DNA of 21,882 nucleotides. Origin: Gemmatimonadota bacterium. GTDB taxonomy: Bacteria > Gemmatimonadota > Gemmatimonadetes > Gemmatimonadales > GWC2-71-9. The position numbers were made by a program, and so were the translations under genes. Every line of letters begins with the position of its first letter. Position 1 is the stretch's first letter. This document shows, piece by piece, positions 5,845 through 15,706 of the stretch. The stretch covers positions 1 through 21,882 of the forward strand of contig JAEHDT010000218.1 in assembly GCA_016880225.1 (NCBI GenBank), given 5' to 3'. A model generated the notes under the pieces. It saw only the letters and a list, made by a program, of their open reading frames with translations, had not been told where the DNA came from and did not search any database.

Positions 5845-6890
5845 GTCCCGCCCTGTTCCTACTGCTCGCCGCGGCGGCGCAGGGAGACACCGGCAGCTTC
5901 GTCCTCGCCAACTACCGCTTCGCGAGCGGCGAGACACTGCCCGAGCTGCGGCTCCATTACCGGACCCTCGGCCACCCCCGGCGCGACGCCGCCGGCATGG
6001 TGCGCAACGCCGTCCTGGTCCTGCACGGGACGGGCGGCTCGGGTGGACAATTCCTGTCACCGCTGTTCGCGGGCGAGCTGTACGGCACCGGACAGCCGCT
6101 CGATACGGCCACGCATTACGTCGTTCTCCCCGACAACATCGGCCACGGCCGCTCCTCCAAGCCGAGCGACGGGCTGCGCGCGCGGTTTCCGCACTACGCT
6201 TACGAGGACATGGTGGCGGCGCAGTACCGGCTCGTCACCGAAGGGCTGCATGTGAACCACCTGCTCCTCGTGATGGGCACCTCGATGGGGTGCATGCACA
6301 GTTGGCTGTGGGGTGAGTGGCATCCCGATTTCATGGACGGGCTGGTACCGCTCGCCTGCATTCCGACCCAGATCGCCGGGCGGAATCGGATGTGGCGCCG
6401 GATGATCATCGACGACATCACGACCGACCCGGACTGGAAGAACGGTGACTACTCCACTCAACCCCGTGGGCTGCGCGCCGCGCTGCAGCTGTTGTTCATC
6501 GCGGGGAGCGCACCGCTCGTGCAGCAGCGCCTCGGGCCGACGCGCGACTCAGCCGACGCCTACATCTCCAGCTGGCTCGACGCTCGTTTCGCCGCTACCG
6601 ACGCCAACGACCTGCTCTATCAGGTAGCCGCCTCGCGCGACTACGATCCCAGCGGCGCCCTCGAGCGCATCACGGCCCCCGTGCTCGCCATCAACTCGGC
6701 CGACGACTTCATCAATCCGCCCGAGCTGGGGCTGATGGAGCGGCTGACCCAGAGGGTGAAGCACGCTCGTTACGTGCTGATTCCCACGAGCGAGCGCACG
6801 CGCGGGCACGGCACGCATACCGCGGCCGCCGTATGGAAGGAGTACCTCGCGCCGTTCCTCGCGGCGCTGGAGCGGCCCGCCGCCCGATGA
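5841..6890 (+). CDS. Secreted alpha/beta hydrolase of the homoserine O-acetyltransferase (MetX-like) family
   Basis: ATG 5841 overlaps the DinB stop (ATGA). The frame is open further upstream, but that part only mirrors DinB. The protein has 349 residues. A short signal peptide (MSPALFLLLAAAAQG) is followed by FVLANYRFASGETLPELRLHYRTLG, the MetX-type N-terminal strand pair. Catalytic residues are visible: nucleophile S148 in MGTSMGCMHSW, acid D288 or D289 in NSADDFINPPE, and H323 in RGHGTH. Oxyanion-region LVLHGTGGSGG (59-69) and DNIGHGRSSKPSDG (98-111) also fit. Export argues against a role in methionine synthesis; family members with leaders behave as esterases or acyltransferases of unknown substrate. 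Its stop overlaps the MaoC start (ATGA). Confidence 0.85.
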   Translation: MSPALFLLLAAAAQGDTGSFVLANYRFASGETLPELRLHYRTLGHPRRDAAGMVRNAVLVLHGTGGSGGQFLSPLFAGELYGTGQPLDTATHYVVLPDNIGHGRSSKPSDGLRARFPHYAYEDMVAAQYRLVTEGLHVNHLLLVMGTSMGCMHSWLWGEWHPDFMDGLVPLACIPTQIAGRNRMWRRMIIDDITTDPDWKNGDYSTQPRGLRAALQLLFIAGSAPLVQQRLGPTRDSADAYISSWLDARFAATDANDLLYQVAASRDYDPSGALERITAPVLAINSADDFINPPELGLMERLTQRVKHARYVLIPTSERTRGHGTHTAAAVWKEYLAPFLAALERPAAR

Positions 6891-7312
6891 GGGTCACCGT
6901 GGGGCAACGGGCGCGGCGCAGCCTCACGCTCAGCGCCGACCACGTGAACACGTTCGCGCAGCTCACCGGGGACTACAATCCGCTGCACTTCGACGCGGCG
7001 TTCGCCGCCCGGACCAAGTTCGGCAAGCTCGTCGTGCAGGGCGGCCTCACCACCGGCCTGCTGCACGCGCTTGTCGCGATGGACCTACCGGGACCGGGGA
7101 CGGTGTTTCTCAGTCAGAACTGGAAGTTCACCGCGCCGGTGTACATCGGCGACACGGTCACAGCGGAAGCGGAGGTCGTGAGCGTCCACGAGTCGAAGCC
7201 GGTATGTCAGCTGAAGATCAACGTGACGCGGCAGACTGGAGAGACGGTGCTGGAGGGTGAGGCGTGGTGCTACACGCTCGCGCCTAGCGATACCCGGCAG
7301 CCTGCAGGCTGA
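6887..7312 (+). CDS. MaoC-like (R)-specific enoyl-CoA hydratase / hot-dog dehydratase
   Basis: ATG 6887 overlaps the preceding stop; 141 residues, a single hot-dog domain. The catalytic motif is intact: FAQLTGDYNPLHFD, with D29 and H34, followed by FGKLVVQGGLTTGLL (45-59), the central helix region. PVYIGDTVTAEAEV is the usual strand pair. Such enzymes hydrate trans-2-enoyl-CoA to (R)-3-hydroxyacyl-CoA, feeding polyhydroxyalkanoate or fatty-acid pathways. No PHA synthase is in view. It is the last gene of the plus-strand run. Its 3' end overlaps the convergent ABC-exporter gene by 29 nt. Confidence 0.88.
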   Translation: MRVTVGQRARRSLTLSADHVNTFAQLTGDYNPLHFDAAFAARTKFGKLVVQGGLTTGLLHALVAMDLPGPGTVFLSQNWKFTAPVYIGDTVTAEAEVVSVHESKPVCQLKINVTRQTGETVLEGEAWCYTLAPSDTRQPAG

Positions 7313-9173
7313 ACAGCTCCGCATACAGCCCGCCGCGCGCGAGCAGCTGTTCGTGCGTCCCCTGGTCGACCAGCTCTCCGCCCTGCAGCACCAGGATCCG
7401 ATCGGCCATCCGGACCGTCGAGAAGCGGTGCGAAATCAGCACCGCCATCCGCCCCTTGGTGAGCTCCGCGAACCGCAGGAACACCTCGTACTCGGCGCGC
7501 GCGTCGAGCGACGCCGTCGGCTCGTCGAGGATCAACACCTGGGCGTCGCGCATGTACGCGCGCCCCAGCGCGACCTTCTGCCACTCGCCACCCGACAGCT
7601 CGACGCCGCCATCGAACCGCCGGCCCAGCATCTGGTCGTAGCCCTTCGTGAGGCGGGAGGCGACGGAATCGGCCAGGCTGCGGCGGGCCGCCTCGCGCAC
7701 CCGCGCCTCGTCGTCCAGCGCTTCGACCTGGCTCACCCCGATATTCTCCTTGAGGATGAAGTCGTAGCGCACGAAATCCTGGAAAATGACGCCGATATTC
7801 TTGCGCAGGCTGGTCAGATCGTAGTCGCGCAGGTCCACGCCGTCGAGCAGGATCCGGCCCTCGTCGGGGTCGTACAGCCGCGCCAGCAGCTTCACGAGCG
7901 TCGTCTTCCCCGCTCCGTTTTCTCCCACCAGCGCGATGCGCTCTTCGGGCTCGAACGTGAACGTGAGGTGCCGCACGGCCCAGCGGTCCGATCCCGGATA
8001 CCGGAACCCCACATCCTGGAACTCGAAGCCCCGGCGGATCGGCACCGGCACGGGGCGCGCCCCGGGCCGCGAGGTGACGCGGGGCTGCACGTCGAAGAAG
8101 CTGAACAGGTCGGAGAGATACAGGCTCTGCTCGAACACCTGTGAAAGCGACAGCAGGATCCGCTGAATCAGGTCCCGGCTCTGGCGGAACGACCCCGCGA
8201 GAAACGTCAGCGCCCCGATGCTGAACCGGCCCAGCACGGTGAGGTAGATCGTCACCGCGTAGGCGCCGTAGTAGCCGAGCGTGCCGATGGTGACGAACAC
8301 GGTGGACACCACGTTGCGCTTGATCGCGAGACGCTTGTTCGCGTCGTAGAACTCGTCCGACAGCTTCGCGTACCGGCTCACGAGGAAGTCCGACAGGTTG
8401 AAGAGCTTCACCTCCTTGGCCATCTCGTCCGACGCCCCCGCGTAGCGCAGGTAGTCGAGCAACCGCCGCTCGGGGGTCCACTGGAACAGCAGCGAATAGC
8501 CGAGCGCCGCGTAGTGCGTCTCACCCAGGAACGACGGCACTACAGCGACGGCGAGCAGCAGCAACAGCCACGGCAGCTGCACCAGCAGCACGGCCGCGAG
8601 CGACGCGAGCGTCACGAGGTCCTGCGCCGTCGAGAGCAGCAGCGCGACCAGGCCGATCCGCCCCACCGTCTGACGGCGCGCGCGCTCGAGGTGATCGTAC
8701 GTCTCCGCATCCTCGTACTGCGCCAGATCGAGGGTGGCGGCGTGCTCCATCAGCCGCACGCTGATCCGGTTCGAGAACAGGTCGCCGAGCAGGCTCTCCA
8801 ACAGCGACGACAGGCGGGCCAGCCCTTCACCACCGACCGCGATGCCGAGCTCGAGCCCCACCAGGCCGCCGAGCGACCACCAGTCCGCTGTACCGCCGCT
8901 CGACCGTACCTGCGCGGCCGCGATCACACCGTCGATGATCAATTTCCCGATCCACAGCACGGCGAGCGGGATGAAGGAGCGCACGGCCCGTAGCGCGAGG
9001 ATCGCAACGGTGTAGCCGCGATGGGTCTGGTAGACCAGCTTCAGCAGGGGGGGGACGTACTTCAGGGCCTGAAGCCGCTCCGACCAGGGCGGCGGCTTGC
9101 CGTCGGGCCCGGAGAGCGGGCTCCTGGCGCTCGGGAGGATGCCGTGCGATACGAAACGACGTGGAGCGGTCAA
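7284..9173 (-). CDS. ABC exporter, fused membrane and ATP-binding domains
   Basis: About 629 residues from TTG 9173. The frame is open to GTG 9248, but that start would run 34 nt into the divergent DUF1800 gene, and no good ribosome site precedes either, so the start is uncertain. The N-terminal half has about six membrane helices (VAILALRAVRSFIPLAVLWI onwards, then paired helices near LLVQLPWLLLLLAVAVVPSF and IGTLGYYGAYAVTIYLTVLG). The ATPase half is complete: Walker A GENGAGKTTLVK, Q-loop VIFQDFVRYD, signature LSGGEWQKVALGRA, Walker B VLILDEPTASLD and switch His in ISHRFSTVRM. It should work as a homodimer in the inner membrane, exporting a lipid, drug or peptide that the sequence does not specify. 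It stands alone on this strand, so it need not belong to the neighbouring MNIO-like operon. Confidence 0.92.
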   Translation of the reverse strand: MTAPRRFVSHGILPSARSPLSGPDGKPPPWSERLQALKYVPPLLKLVYQTHRGYTVAILALRAVRSFIPLAVLWIGKLIIDGVIAAAQVRSSGGTADWWSLGGLVGLELGIAVGGEGLARLSSLLESLLGDLFSNRISVRLMEHAATLDLAQYEDAETYDHLERARRQTVGRIGLVALLLSTAQDLVTLASLAAVLLVQLPWLLLLLAVAVVPSFLGETHYAALGYSLLFQWTPERRLLDYLRYAGASDEMAKEVKLFNLSDFLVSRYAKLSDEFYDANKRLAIKRNVVSTVFVTIGTLGYYGAYAVTIYLTVLGRFSIGALTFLAGSFRQSRDLIQRILLSLSQVFEQSLYLSDLFSFFDVQPRVTSRPGARPVPVPIRRGFEFQDVGFRYPGSDRWAVRHLTFTFEPEERIALVGENGAGKTTLVKLLARLYDPDEGRILLDGVDLRDYDLTSLRKNIGVIFQDFVRYDFILKENIGVSQVEALDDEARVREAARRSLADSVASRLTKGYDQMLGRRFDGGVELSGGEWQKVALGRAYMRDAQVLILDEPTASLDARAEYEVFLRFAELTKGRMAVLISHRFSTVRMADRILVLQGGELVDQGTHEQLLARGGLYAELFSLQAAGYR

Positions 9174-9203
9174 GAGCTTAACGTCCCGGTGGAGCGGTTC
9201 GTC

Positions 9204-9211
9204 AATATAAC
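9204..9211 (+). promoter_or_regulatory. AT-rich -10-like box just upstream of the DUF1800 start
   Basis: AATATAAC stands out in GC-rich DNA, 3 nt before ATG 9215. If the -10 is CAATAT (9203-9208), transcription would start at or next to the ATG, giving a leaderless mRNA. The only purine-rich candidate ribosome site (GGTGGAG, about 9189-9195) is too far upstream. No convincing -35 was found. Confidence 0.35.
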
Positions 9212-9214
9212 CGC

Positions 9215-10719
<1,505 letters not shown>

Positions 10720-10723
<4 letters not shown>

Positions 10724-11973
10724 CGATCTCGAGACGAGTGTTTGTGAAATCGGGTGGGCTCGCGCTGTTCAGCTTCGGCCTGGACCCGTTGTTCCTCGCG
10801 CGTGCCGCCTTTGCCGTCCGCCAGTCCGCCGGTCCGCCCGACCGCCGCATTCTGGTGTGTCTCTTCCAGCGCGGCGCCGTGGACGGACTGAACATGATCG
10901 TGCCGCACGGCGACCCGATCTATTACCGCGAGCGGCCCCGCATCGCCGTGCCCCGGCAGGACGTCATCGACCTGGACGGCTACTTCGGCCTGCACCCGCG
11001 GCTCGCCGCGCTCAGGGCCATGTGGGACGAGAAGATCCTCGCCGTCGTGCACGCCGTCGGCTCGCCCGACGCGACCCGCAGTCACTTCGACGCCCAGGAC
11101 TACATGGAGTCGGGCACACCGGGGGTGAAGGCGACGCCGGACGGCTGGCTCAACCGCTACTGCCAGCACCACCGCGAGCACGCCGACACGCCGTTTCGCG
11201 CCGTCGCGTTCGGCCCCGAGCTGCCCCGCATTCTCGCGGGCTCGGCGCCGAGTCTGGCGATCGACGATCTGCAGGCGTTCGGCCTGCGGGTACCGCAGCC
11301 GGGCGTGCGCGACCGGCTCACCCAGGCGTTCGAGGAGCTGTACGCCGGCTCGGCGACGGGGCTGCTTTCGACATCGTCGCGCGAGGCGTTCGAGGCGGTG
11401 CGGGCGTTGCGGCGCGCCGACCCGACACGCTACCGGCCCGCCGCCGGAGCCGACTATCCGCGCGGACGGCTCGGCAAGGCCCTGCTCGAGATCGCGCAGC
11501 TGATCAAGGCCGACCTGGGCCTGCAGGTGGCGTTCGCGGACGTTACCGGGTGGGACACACACGTGAACCAGGGAGCGAGCGAGGGTCAGCTCGCCACGCG
11601 GCTTGGCGAGCTCGCACAGGCCCTCACGGCGTTCACTCGGGACCTGGGCGAGCGGATGCGCGACGTCGTGGTGCTCACGATGTCCGAGTTCGGCCGTACC
11701 GTGCGGGAGAACGGCAACTCCGGCACCGACCACGGGCACGCGACGGCAATGCTCGCGCTGGGCGGCACCGTGAACGGCGGCCGGGTGCTGGGGAAGTGGC
11801 CCGGGCTCGATCCGGCGCAACGTTTCGAGGGCCGGGACGTGGCGGTCACCACCGACTTCCGCGATCTGTTCGCGGAGCTCCTGGCCCGGCACTTGGGCGC
11901 GCAGGATCTCTCGGCCGTCTTCCCCCAGTTCGCCGCCGACCCAACCCGCTTTCCGGGCGCGATCCGGGCGTAA
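10720..11973 (+). CDS. DUF1501 family protein with Tat signal
   Basis: ATG 10720 overlaps the DUF1800 stop; 417 residues. The N-terminus MTISRRVFVKSGGLALFSFG is a twin-arginine signal (S-R-R-x-F-x-K), so folded export by Tat is expected. RILVCLFQRGAVDGLNMIVP is the family's first strand. Near the C-terminus VLTMSEFGRTVRENG and GTDHGHATAMLALGG give the sulfatase/alkaline-phosphatase-like metal-site motifs typical of DUF1501. Tight coupling with DUF1800 agrees with a joint envelope function. It ends with TAA, 15 nt from the convergent protease gene. No specific substrate can be named. Confidence 0.92.
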
Positions 11974-11988
11974 GCCCGCGACCGGGGA

Positions 11989-12957
11989 TTACTCCGCCGG
12001 CACGATCGCCAGCTCCAGTTTGTCGGCGCGGCGGAGCACGGTGATGGTGGTCCTGGCGCCGATGCGCTCCGTGACGAGCAGCCGGTGCAGATCGTCGATG
12101 CCGGTCACGGCCTTGCCGTCGAAGCCCACGACGATGTCGCCGGCCTCGATGCCCGCGCGCTCCGCCGGGCTTCCCGCCTCCACGCCGGTCACGAGCACCC
12201 CGTTCTTCCCGTCGAGGCCGTGCGCGCGCCGCGCGAGGCGCATCAGCGGGACGTTCTGTCCCGCCACCCCGATCCGGCCGCGGCGGATCTTGCCGTGGCG
12301 GATCAGCTGCCCCGCCACGAACTTCGCCGTATTGCTGCCGACCGCGAAGCAGATCCCCTGCGCCGGGAGGATGACCGCTGTATTGACCCCGACCACGCGA
12401 CCGGCCGAGTCCACGAGCGGCCCCCCCGAGTTGCCCGGATTGAGCGCGGCGTCCGTCTGAATCACGTCGTCGATCAGCCGGCCGGTGACGGAGCGGAACG
12501 AGCGGCCGAGCGCGCTCACCACGCCCGCCGTCACCGTGCTCTCGAACCCCAGCGGGTTGCCGATCGCCACCACCAGCTGGCCGACGCGCAGGCGCCCGGA
12601 GTCGCCCAACGCGGCGACGGCGGCGCTGTAAGGCTCCGTACGCACGACGGCGAGATCGGTATCCGGATCGTCGCCCACGAGCTCGGCGCGCAGCCGATTC
12701 CCGTCGGCGAAGGTGGCGTCGATGCGGGTCGCGTCGTGGACGACGTGGCTGTTCGTGAGAATGAAACCGTCCGGCGTGAAGATGAAGCCCGAGCCGTGCC
12801 CGGGAACCTCCCGCTCTGCACGGCCCCGCCGCGCCACACGGTGCCGCACCTCGACGCTCACGACGGCGGGGCCGACCCGGTCCGCAGCCCCGGTAACGGC
12901 ACGGGAATAGGCGTCGAGGACGTCGTCGTCGGACAACAGAACGAGCTCCTGGTTCAT
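11989..12957 (-). CDS. HtrA/DegP-like trypsin-type serine protease with one PDZ domain, no signal peptide
   Basis: ATG 12957 was chosen because a strong AGGAGG (12963-12968) sits 5 nt upstream; the longer open frame to 13179 runs into the divergent SDR gene. The protein has 322 residues. The protease domain (about 25-215) has the full triad: H71 in LTNSHVV, D101 in DPDTDLAVV and S177 in NPGNSGGPLV. A single PDZ domain (about 252-318) contains VEAGSPAERAGIEAGDIVVG. Unlike DegP/DegS it starts MNQELVLLSDDDVLDAYS with neither signal peptide nor anchor, so it is probably cytoplasmic. Expected job: cleavage of misfolded or regulatory proteins after peptide binding to PDZ. It is divergent from the SDR gene across 82 nt holding an inverted repeat. 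Confidence 0.9.
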   Translation of the reverse strand: MNQELVLLSDDDVLDAYSRAVTGAADRVGPAVVSVEVRHRVARRGRAEREVPGHGSGFIFTPDGFILTNSHVVHDATRIDATFADGNRLRAELVGDDPDTDLAVVRTEPYSAAVAALGDSGRLRVGQLVVAIGNPLGFESTVTAGVVSALGRSFRSVTGRLIDDVIQTDAALNPGNSGGPLVDSAGRVVGVNTAVILPAQGICFAVGSNTAKFVAGQLIRHGKIRRGRIGVAGQNVPLMRLARRAHGLDGKNGVLVTGVEAGSPAERAGIEAGDIVVGFDGKAVTGIDDLHRLLVTERIGARTTITVLRRADKLELAIVPAE

Positions 12958-13000
12958 CGCTTCCTCCTCGTCTCGTCTACAACGCCGCGCGGTTCCCGGG

Positions 13001-13024
13001 CGGCACCAACCCGGTCTGGTGCCG
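13001..13024. promoter_or_regulatory. Perfect 8+8 inverted repeat, candidate operator between protease and SDR genes
   Basis: CGGCACCA (13001-13008), an 8-nt spacer, then TGGTGCCG (13017-13024). The right arm abuts the TATATT box at 13025. A dimeric regulator bound here would cover the region just upstream of the SDR -10 and could also reach the divergent protease promoter. The symmetry is seen directly; the regulator and its effect are unknown. Confidence 0.55.
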
Positions 13025-13030
13025 TATATT
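13025..13030 (+). promoter_or_regulatory. -10-like TATATT box of the SDR gene
   Basis: This A/T hexamer in GC-rich DNA ends 9 nt before ATG 13040. No ribosome site lies between, which suggests a leaderless or near-leaderless transcript. No clear -35; the inverted repeat occupies that side. Confidence 0.45.
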
Positions 13031-13039
13031 TGCTCCATT

Positions 13040-13753
13040 ATGAACCTAGCCGGCTCGCTCGCCGTGGTGACGGGCGCGACCGAGGGAATCGGGCGTGCCA
13101 CGGCGTTCGCGCTGGGGCGGGCCGGAGCGCGCCTCGCGATCTGCGCACGCACGGCGGCCAACGTGCACGCGACGCTCACGGCCCTCGAGGCCGCGGGGGT
13201 CGACGCCGTCGGGATGCCGTGCGACGTCTCGGACCCTGCGTGCGTGAGCGCGTTCGCGGCTTTCGTGCGCCGCGAGCGCGGTCATCCGGGAGTGCTCGTG
13301 AACAACGCCGGGATCGGTCGCTTCAAGCCGCTGCGCGAGCTCTCGCTCGAGGACTGGGACGACACGATGGCCGTGAACGTGCGCTCGCTGTACCTTGTCA
13401 CGCGCGCATTCCTCGAGGGCTTGGAGAGCGCGGGCGGCACCATCGTGAACATCGCTTCGCTCGCGGGAAAGAACGGCGTCGAGGGCGGAACTGCGTACTG
13501 CGCGTCCAAGCACGCCGTGCTCGGCTTCTCGAAGAGCCTGATGCTCGAGGTGCGCAAGCGCGGCGTGCGCGTCGTGGCGATCTGCCCGGGCTCGGTCGCC
13601 ACCCCCTTCATGGACAAGCAGGACCGCATGCATCGGAACCGCGACCGCGCGCTCACGGCGGAGGATGTCGCACACGCGGTTTTGGCGGCGGTCACGGCGT
13701 CCGACGGCGCGATGATCAGCGAAATCGACATCCGGCCCACGAACCCTTCGTGA
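13040..13753 (+). CDS. Short-chain dehydrogenase/reductase (SDR)
   Basis: ATG 13040, 237 residues, classical SDR length. The cofactor motif TGATEGIG (11-18) and NNAG (88-91) are present. The catalytic residues are S140 (VNIASLAG), Y153 and K157 (TAYCASKHAV). R36-T38 after the second strand (ICART) hints at NADP(H) preference, as in 3-ketoacyl-ACP reductase-like members. PGSVATPF (183-190) is the usual post-catalytic loop. Substrate unknown. It is controlled from the short divergent region with an inverted repeat. The histidine kinase gene starts 14 nt after its stop, so the two may share a transcript. Confidence 0.9.
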   Translation: MNLAGSLAVVTGATEGIGRATAFALGRAGARLAICARTAANVHATLTALEAAGVDAVGMPCDVSDPACVSAFAAFVRRERGHPGVLVNNAGIGRFKPLRELSLEDWDDTMAVNVRSLYLVTRAFLEGLESAGGTIVNIASLAGKNGVEGGTAYCASKHAVLGFSKSLMLEVRKRGVRVVAICPGSVATPFMDKQDRMHRNRDRALTAEDVAHAVLAAVTASDGAMISEIDIRPTNPS

Positions 13754-13767
13754 CGTAGCCTCGAGGC

Positions 13768-15693
13768 ATGCTCGATCCGATCCGCCGGCTCCTCACCGAA
13801 GCCGGCAAAGCCAAGCAGACACGGGCGTTCTGGCAGGCCGCCACCGACATTCTGAGCGAGTGGGCCGGCGGGGCGCGCGTGGAGCTGACGTACAAGGGCC
13901 TGGCCGAGACCGGCAGCGTCGCAGCGGGCGACGGCGGGAAGGACGGCGAGCCGTTTCTCACGGACTACCACGACGCCGACGGCCGCCACGTGAGCGCGCG
14001 CTTCCAGGGACTGCCGGAGGGCTTTCCGGGAGACGCGCTGCGCTCGACCATCGAGATCGCGAACCACCTCGCGGTGATGGTGGCGCGGCGCGTCGGCCTC
14101 GAGCGCGAGCGCCGGCTCGGCGCGTTCCTGGTCGAGCTGTCGCGCTGGCTGCTGGCGGCCCCGGAGCGCGAGCTACTGCTACGCTATACGCTGCAGAGCG
14201 TCACGAGCCTGGTGGAAGCGCAGGGCGCGTACGTGGCGCTGCGCGGCGACGACCCCGACACGCTGCGCGTCGCGGCGACGGTAGGGCAATGCGTGGAGCT
14301 CGACGGCGCCCAGATCGCCATGGACGCGAGCGCCACCGGCCGCGTGGTCCGAACCGGCGAGCCGTTTCTCACCGACCATATCCTGAGCGAGGCGGACGCC
14401 CAGCAGTCCCTCTCGCCATCGGGGGCCGCCCGGGCGGCGATGATCGCGCCGCTGCGCACGTCCAGCGGCGTCGCCGGGGCAGTGGGCGTGGTGCGCTACC
14501 AGCATCCGGGATCCCCCGAGCCGCTTCCCTTCGGATTGATGGAACTACAGTACCTGACGGCGGTGGCCGCCTACATCGCGGGCGGGCTGGAGTTGTCGGA
14601 GGCCGTCAGCGGCGCGCGGGCGGCCGCCGAGCGGGCTCACGCCATGGTGGACGGCAGCCCGCTGCCGATGGCGCTCGTGGACCGCGACGGTCGCGTGCAG
14701 CAGCTGAACCAGGCGGGCTGCCGGCTGCTCGGCATTCCCGCGGAATCGCAGGCGCTCGGCATGCACCTCGAGGCGTTAGGCCTCTCGCCGAGCGAGATCT
14801 CGCTGCACCTGGTGCTGGCCCGGCCGCGCGACGGCCAGCCGTGGCACGGGCGCGTGCTGGTCACCCAGCCCTCGGGCGACCGCCGCATCTGTGACTGTAC
14901 CGTGACCGGCCTGTCGGGCGTGGGACCGGACAGCCTGTTGGTCGCCCTGTACGACCGGACCGACGAGTTGCGCGCGCAACGCGAGTTGATCGCCCGCGAG
15001 AAGCTCGCCACCGTGGGTGAGATCGCGAGCGGCGTGGCGCACGAAGTGAACAATCCGCTCGCCGCCATCCGCATGGAGGCGGAGCTGTTGGGCCGGGCGA
15101 GCCGGGACCCGGACACCAGCACGACCGCCGCGACGATCACGCGCGAAGTGGACCGCGCCGCCCGCATCGTGCGGAGCCTATTGCGGCTCGCGCGCCGTGC
15201 CGACACCGCGCCGACGCGCGTGCAGATCAACGATCTGGTGCACGACGTCGCCGAGATCCGCCAGCGCGTGCTGCGCGCTGAGAGCGTCGAGTTCCGCACC
15301 CAGCTCGATCAAGCCGCCCCCGCGGTCCTCGGGCTCGGTCAGGAGCTGCAGCAGGTGGTGATCAATCTGGTGACGAACGCCGAGTACGTGGTGCGCGGCC
15401 GGCGACCCGCGATCGTGCAGCTCCGCACGCAAGCCCGCGAAGGATGGGTCCGGTTGACGGTGGACGACTCGGGGCCGGGGGTCCCGCGCGACATCCGCGG
15501 CCGGGTGTTCGACCCCTTCTTCACGACCAAGAGCCCGGACGAAGGGACTGGTCTGGGCCTCGCGATCTGCCAGCGGGTCGTAACCGAGGTCGGGGGGAAG
15601 ATCTGGATCGAAGATTCGGAGCTCGGCGGCGCACGGTTCGTCGTGGAGCTGCCCGCCGCGCCGGAGCACGTGGAGACCGCGACGATCGGCTGA
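13768..15693 (+). CDS. Sensor histidine kinase, GAF-PAS-HisKA-HATPase
   Basis: ATG 13768, 641 residues with no membrane helix, so a soluble sensor. Residues 1-110 have no clear name. A GAF domain covers about 115-280, with helix ERRLGAFLVELSRWLLAAPE leading in. A PAS domain covers about 290-400 (HAMVDGSPLPMALVDRDGRV). The dimerisation/phosphoacceptor helix has H425 in SGVAHEVNNPLAAIRM. The catalytic domain shows the N box with N537 (NLVTNAEYVV), G1 with D566 (DDSGPGVP), F box FDPFFTTKS and G2 GTGLGLAI, so it should be active (NtrB/HWE-unlike, ordinary HisKA type). No response-regulator gene is adjacent, so the kinase is an orphan in this window. The signal is probably cytosolic and sensed by GAF/PAS. 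Confidence 0.92.
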   Translation: MLDPIRRLLTEAGKAKQTRAFWQAATDILSEWAGGARVELTYKGLAETGSVAAGDGGKDGEPFLTDYHDADGRHVSARFQGLPEGFPGDALRSTIEIANHLAVMVARRVGLERERRLGAFLVELSRWLLAAPERELLLRYTLQSVTSLVEAQGAYVALRGDDPDTLRVAATVGQCVELDGAQIAMDASATGRVVRTGEPFLTDHILSEADAQQSLSPSGAARAAMIAPLRTSSGVAGAVGVVRYQHPGSPEPLPFGLMELQYLTAVAAYIAGGLELSEAVSGARAAAERAHAMVDGSPLPMALVDRDGRVQQLNQAGCRLLGIPAESQALGMHLEALGLSPSEISLHLVLARPRDGQPWHGRVLVTQPSGDRRICDCTVTGLSGVGPDSLLVALYDRTDELRAQRELIAREKLATVGEIASGVAHEVNNPLAAIRMEAELLGRASRDPDTSTTAATITREVDRAARIVRSLLRLARRADTAPTRVQINDLVHDVAEIRQRVLRAESVEFRTQLDQAAPAVLGLGQELQQVVINLVTNAEYVVRGRRPAIVQLRTQAREGWVRLTVDDSGPGVPRDIRGRVFDPFFTTKSPDEGTGLGLAICQRVVTEVGGKIWIEDSELGGARFVVELPAAPEHVETATIG

Positions 15694-15706
15694 ACCCCCG
15701 CCGCCC

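Noticed and set aside
7284..9173. ABC exporter as the transporter of the MNIO-like operon
   Set aside because: It is on the opposite strand, lacks a peptidase C39 domain, and five other genes lie between; linkage is not supported.
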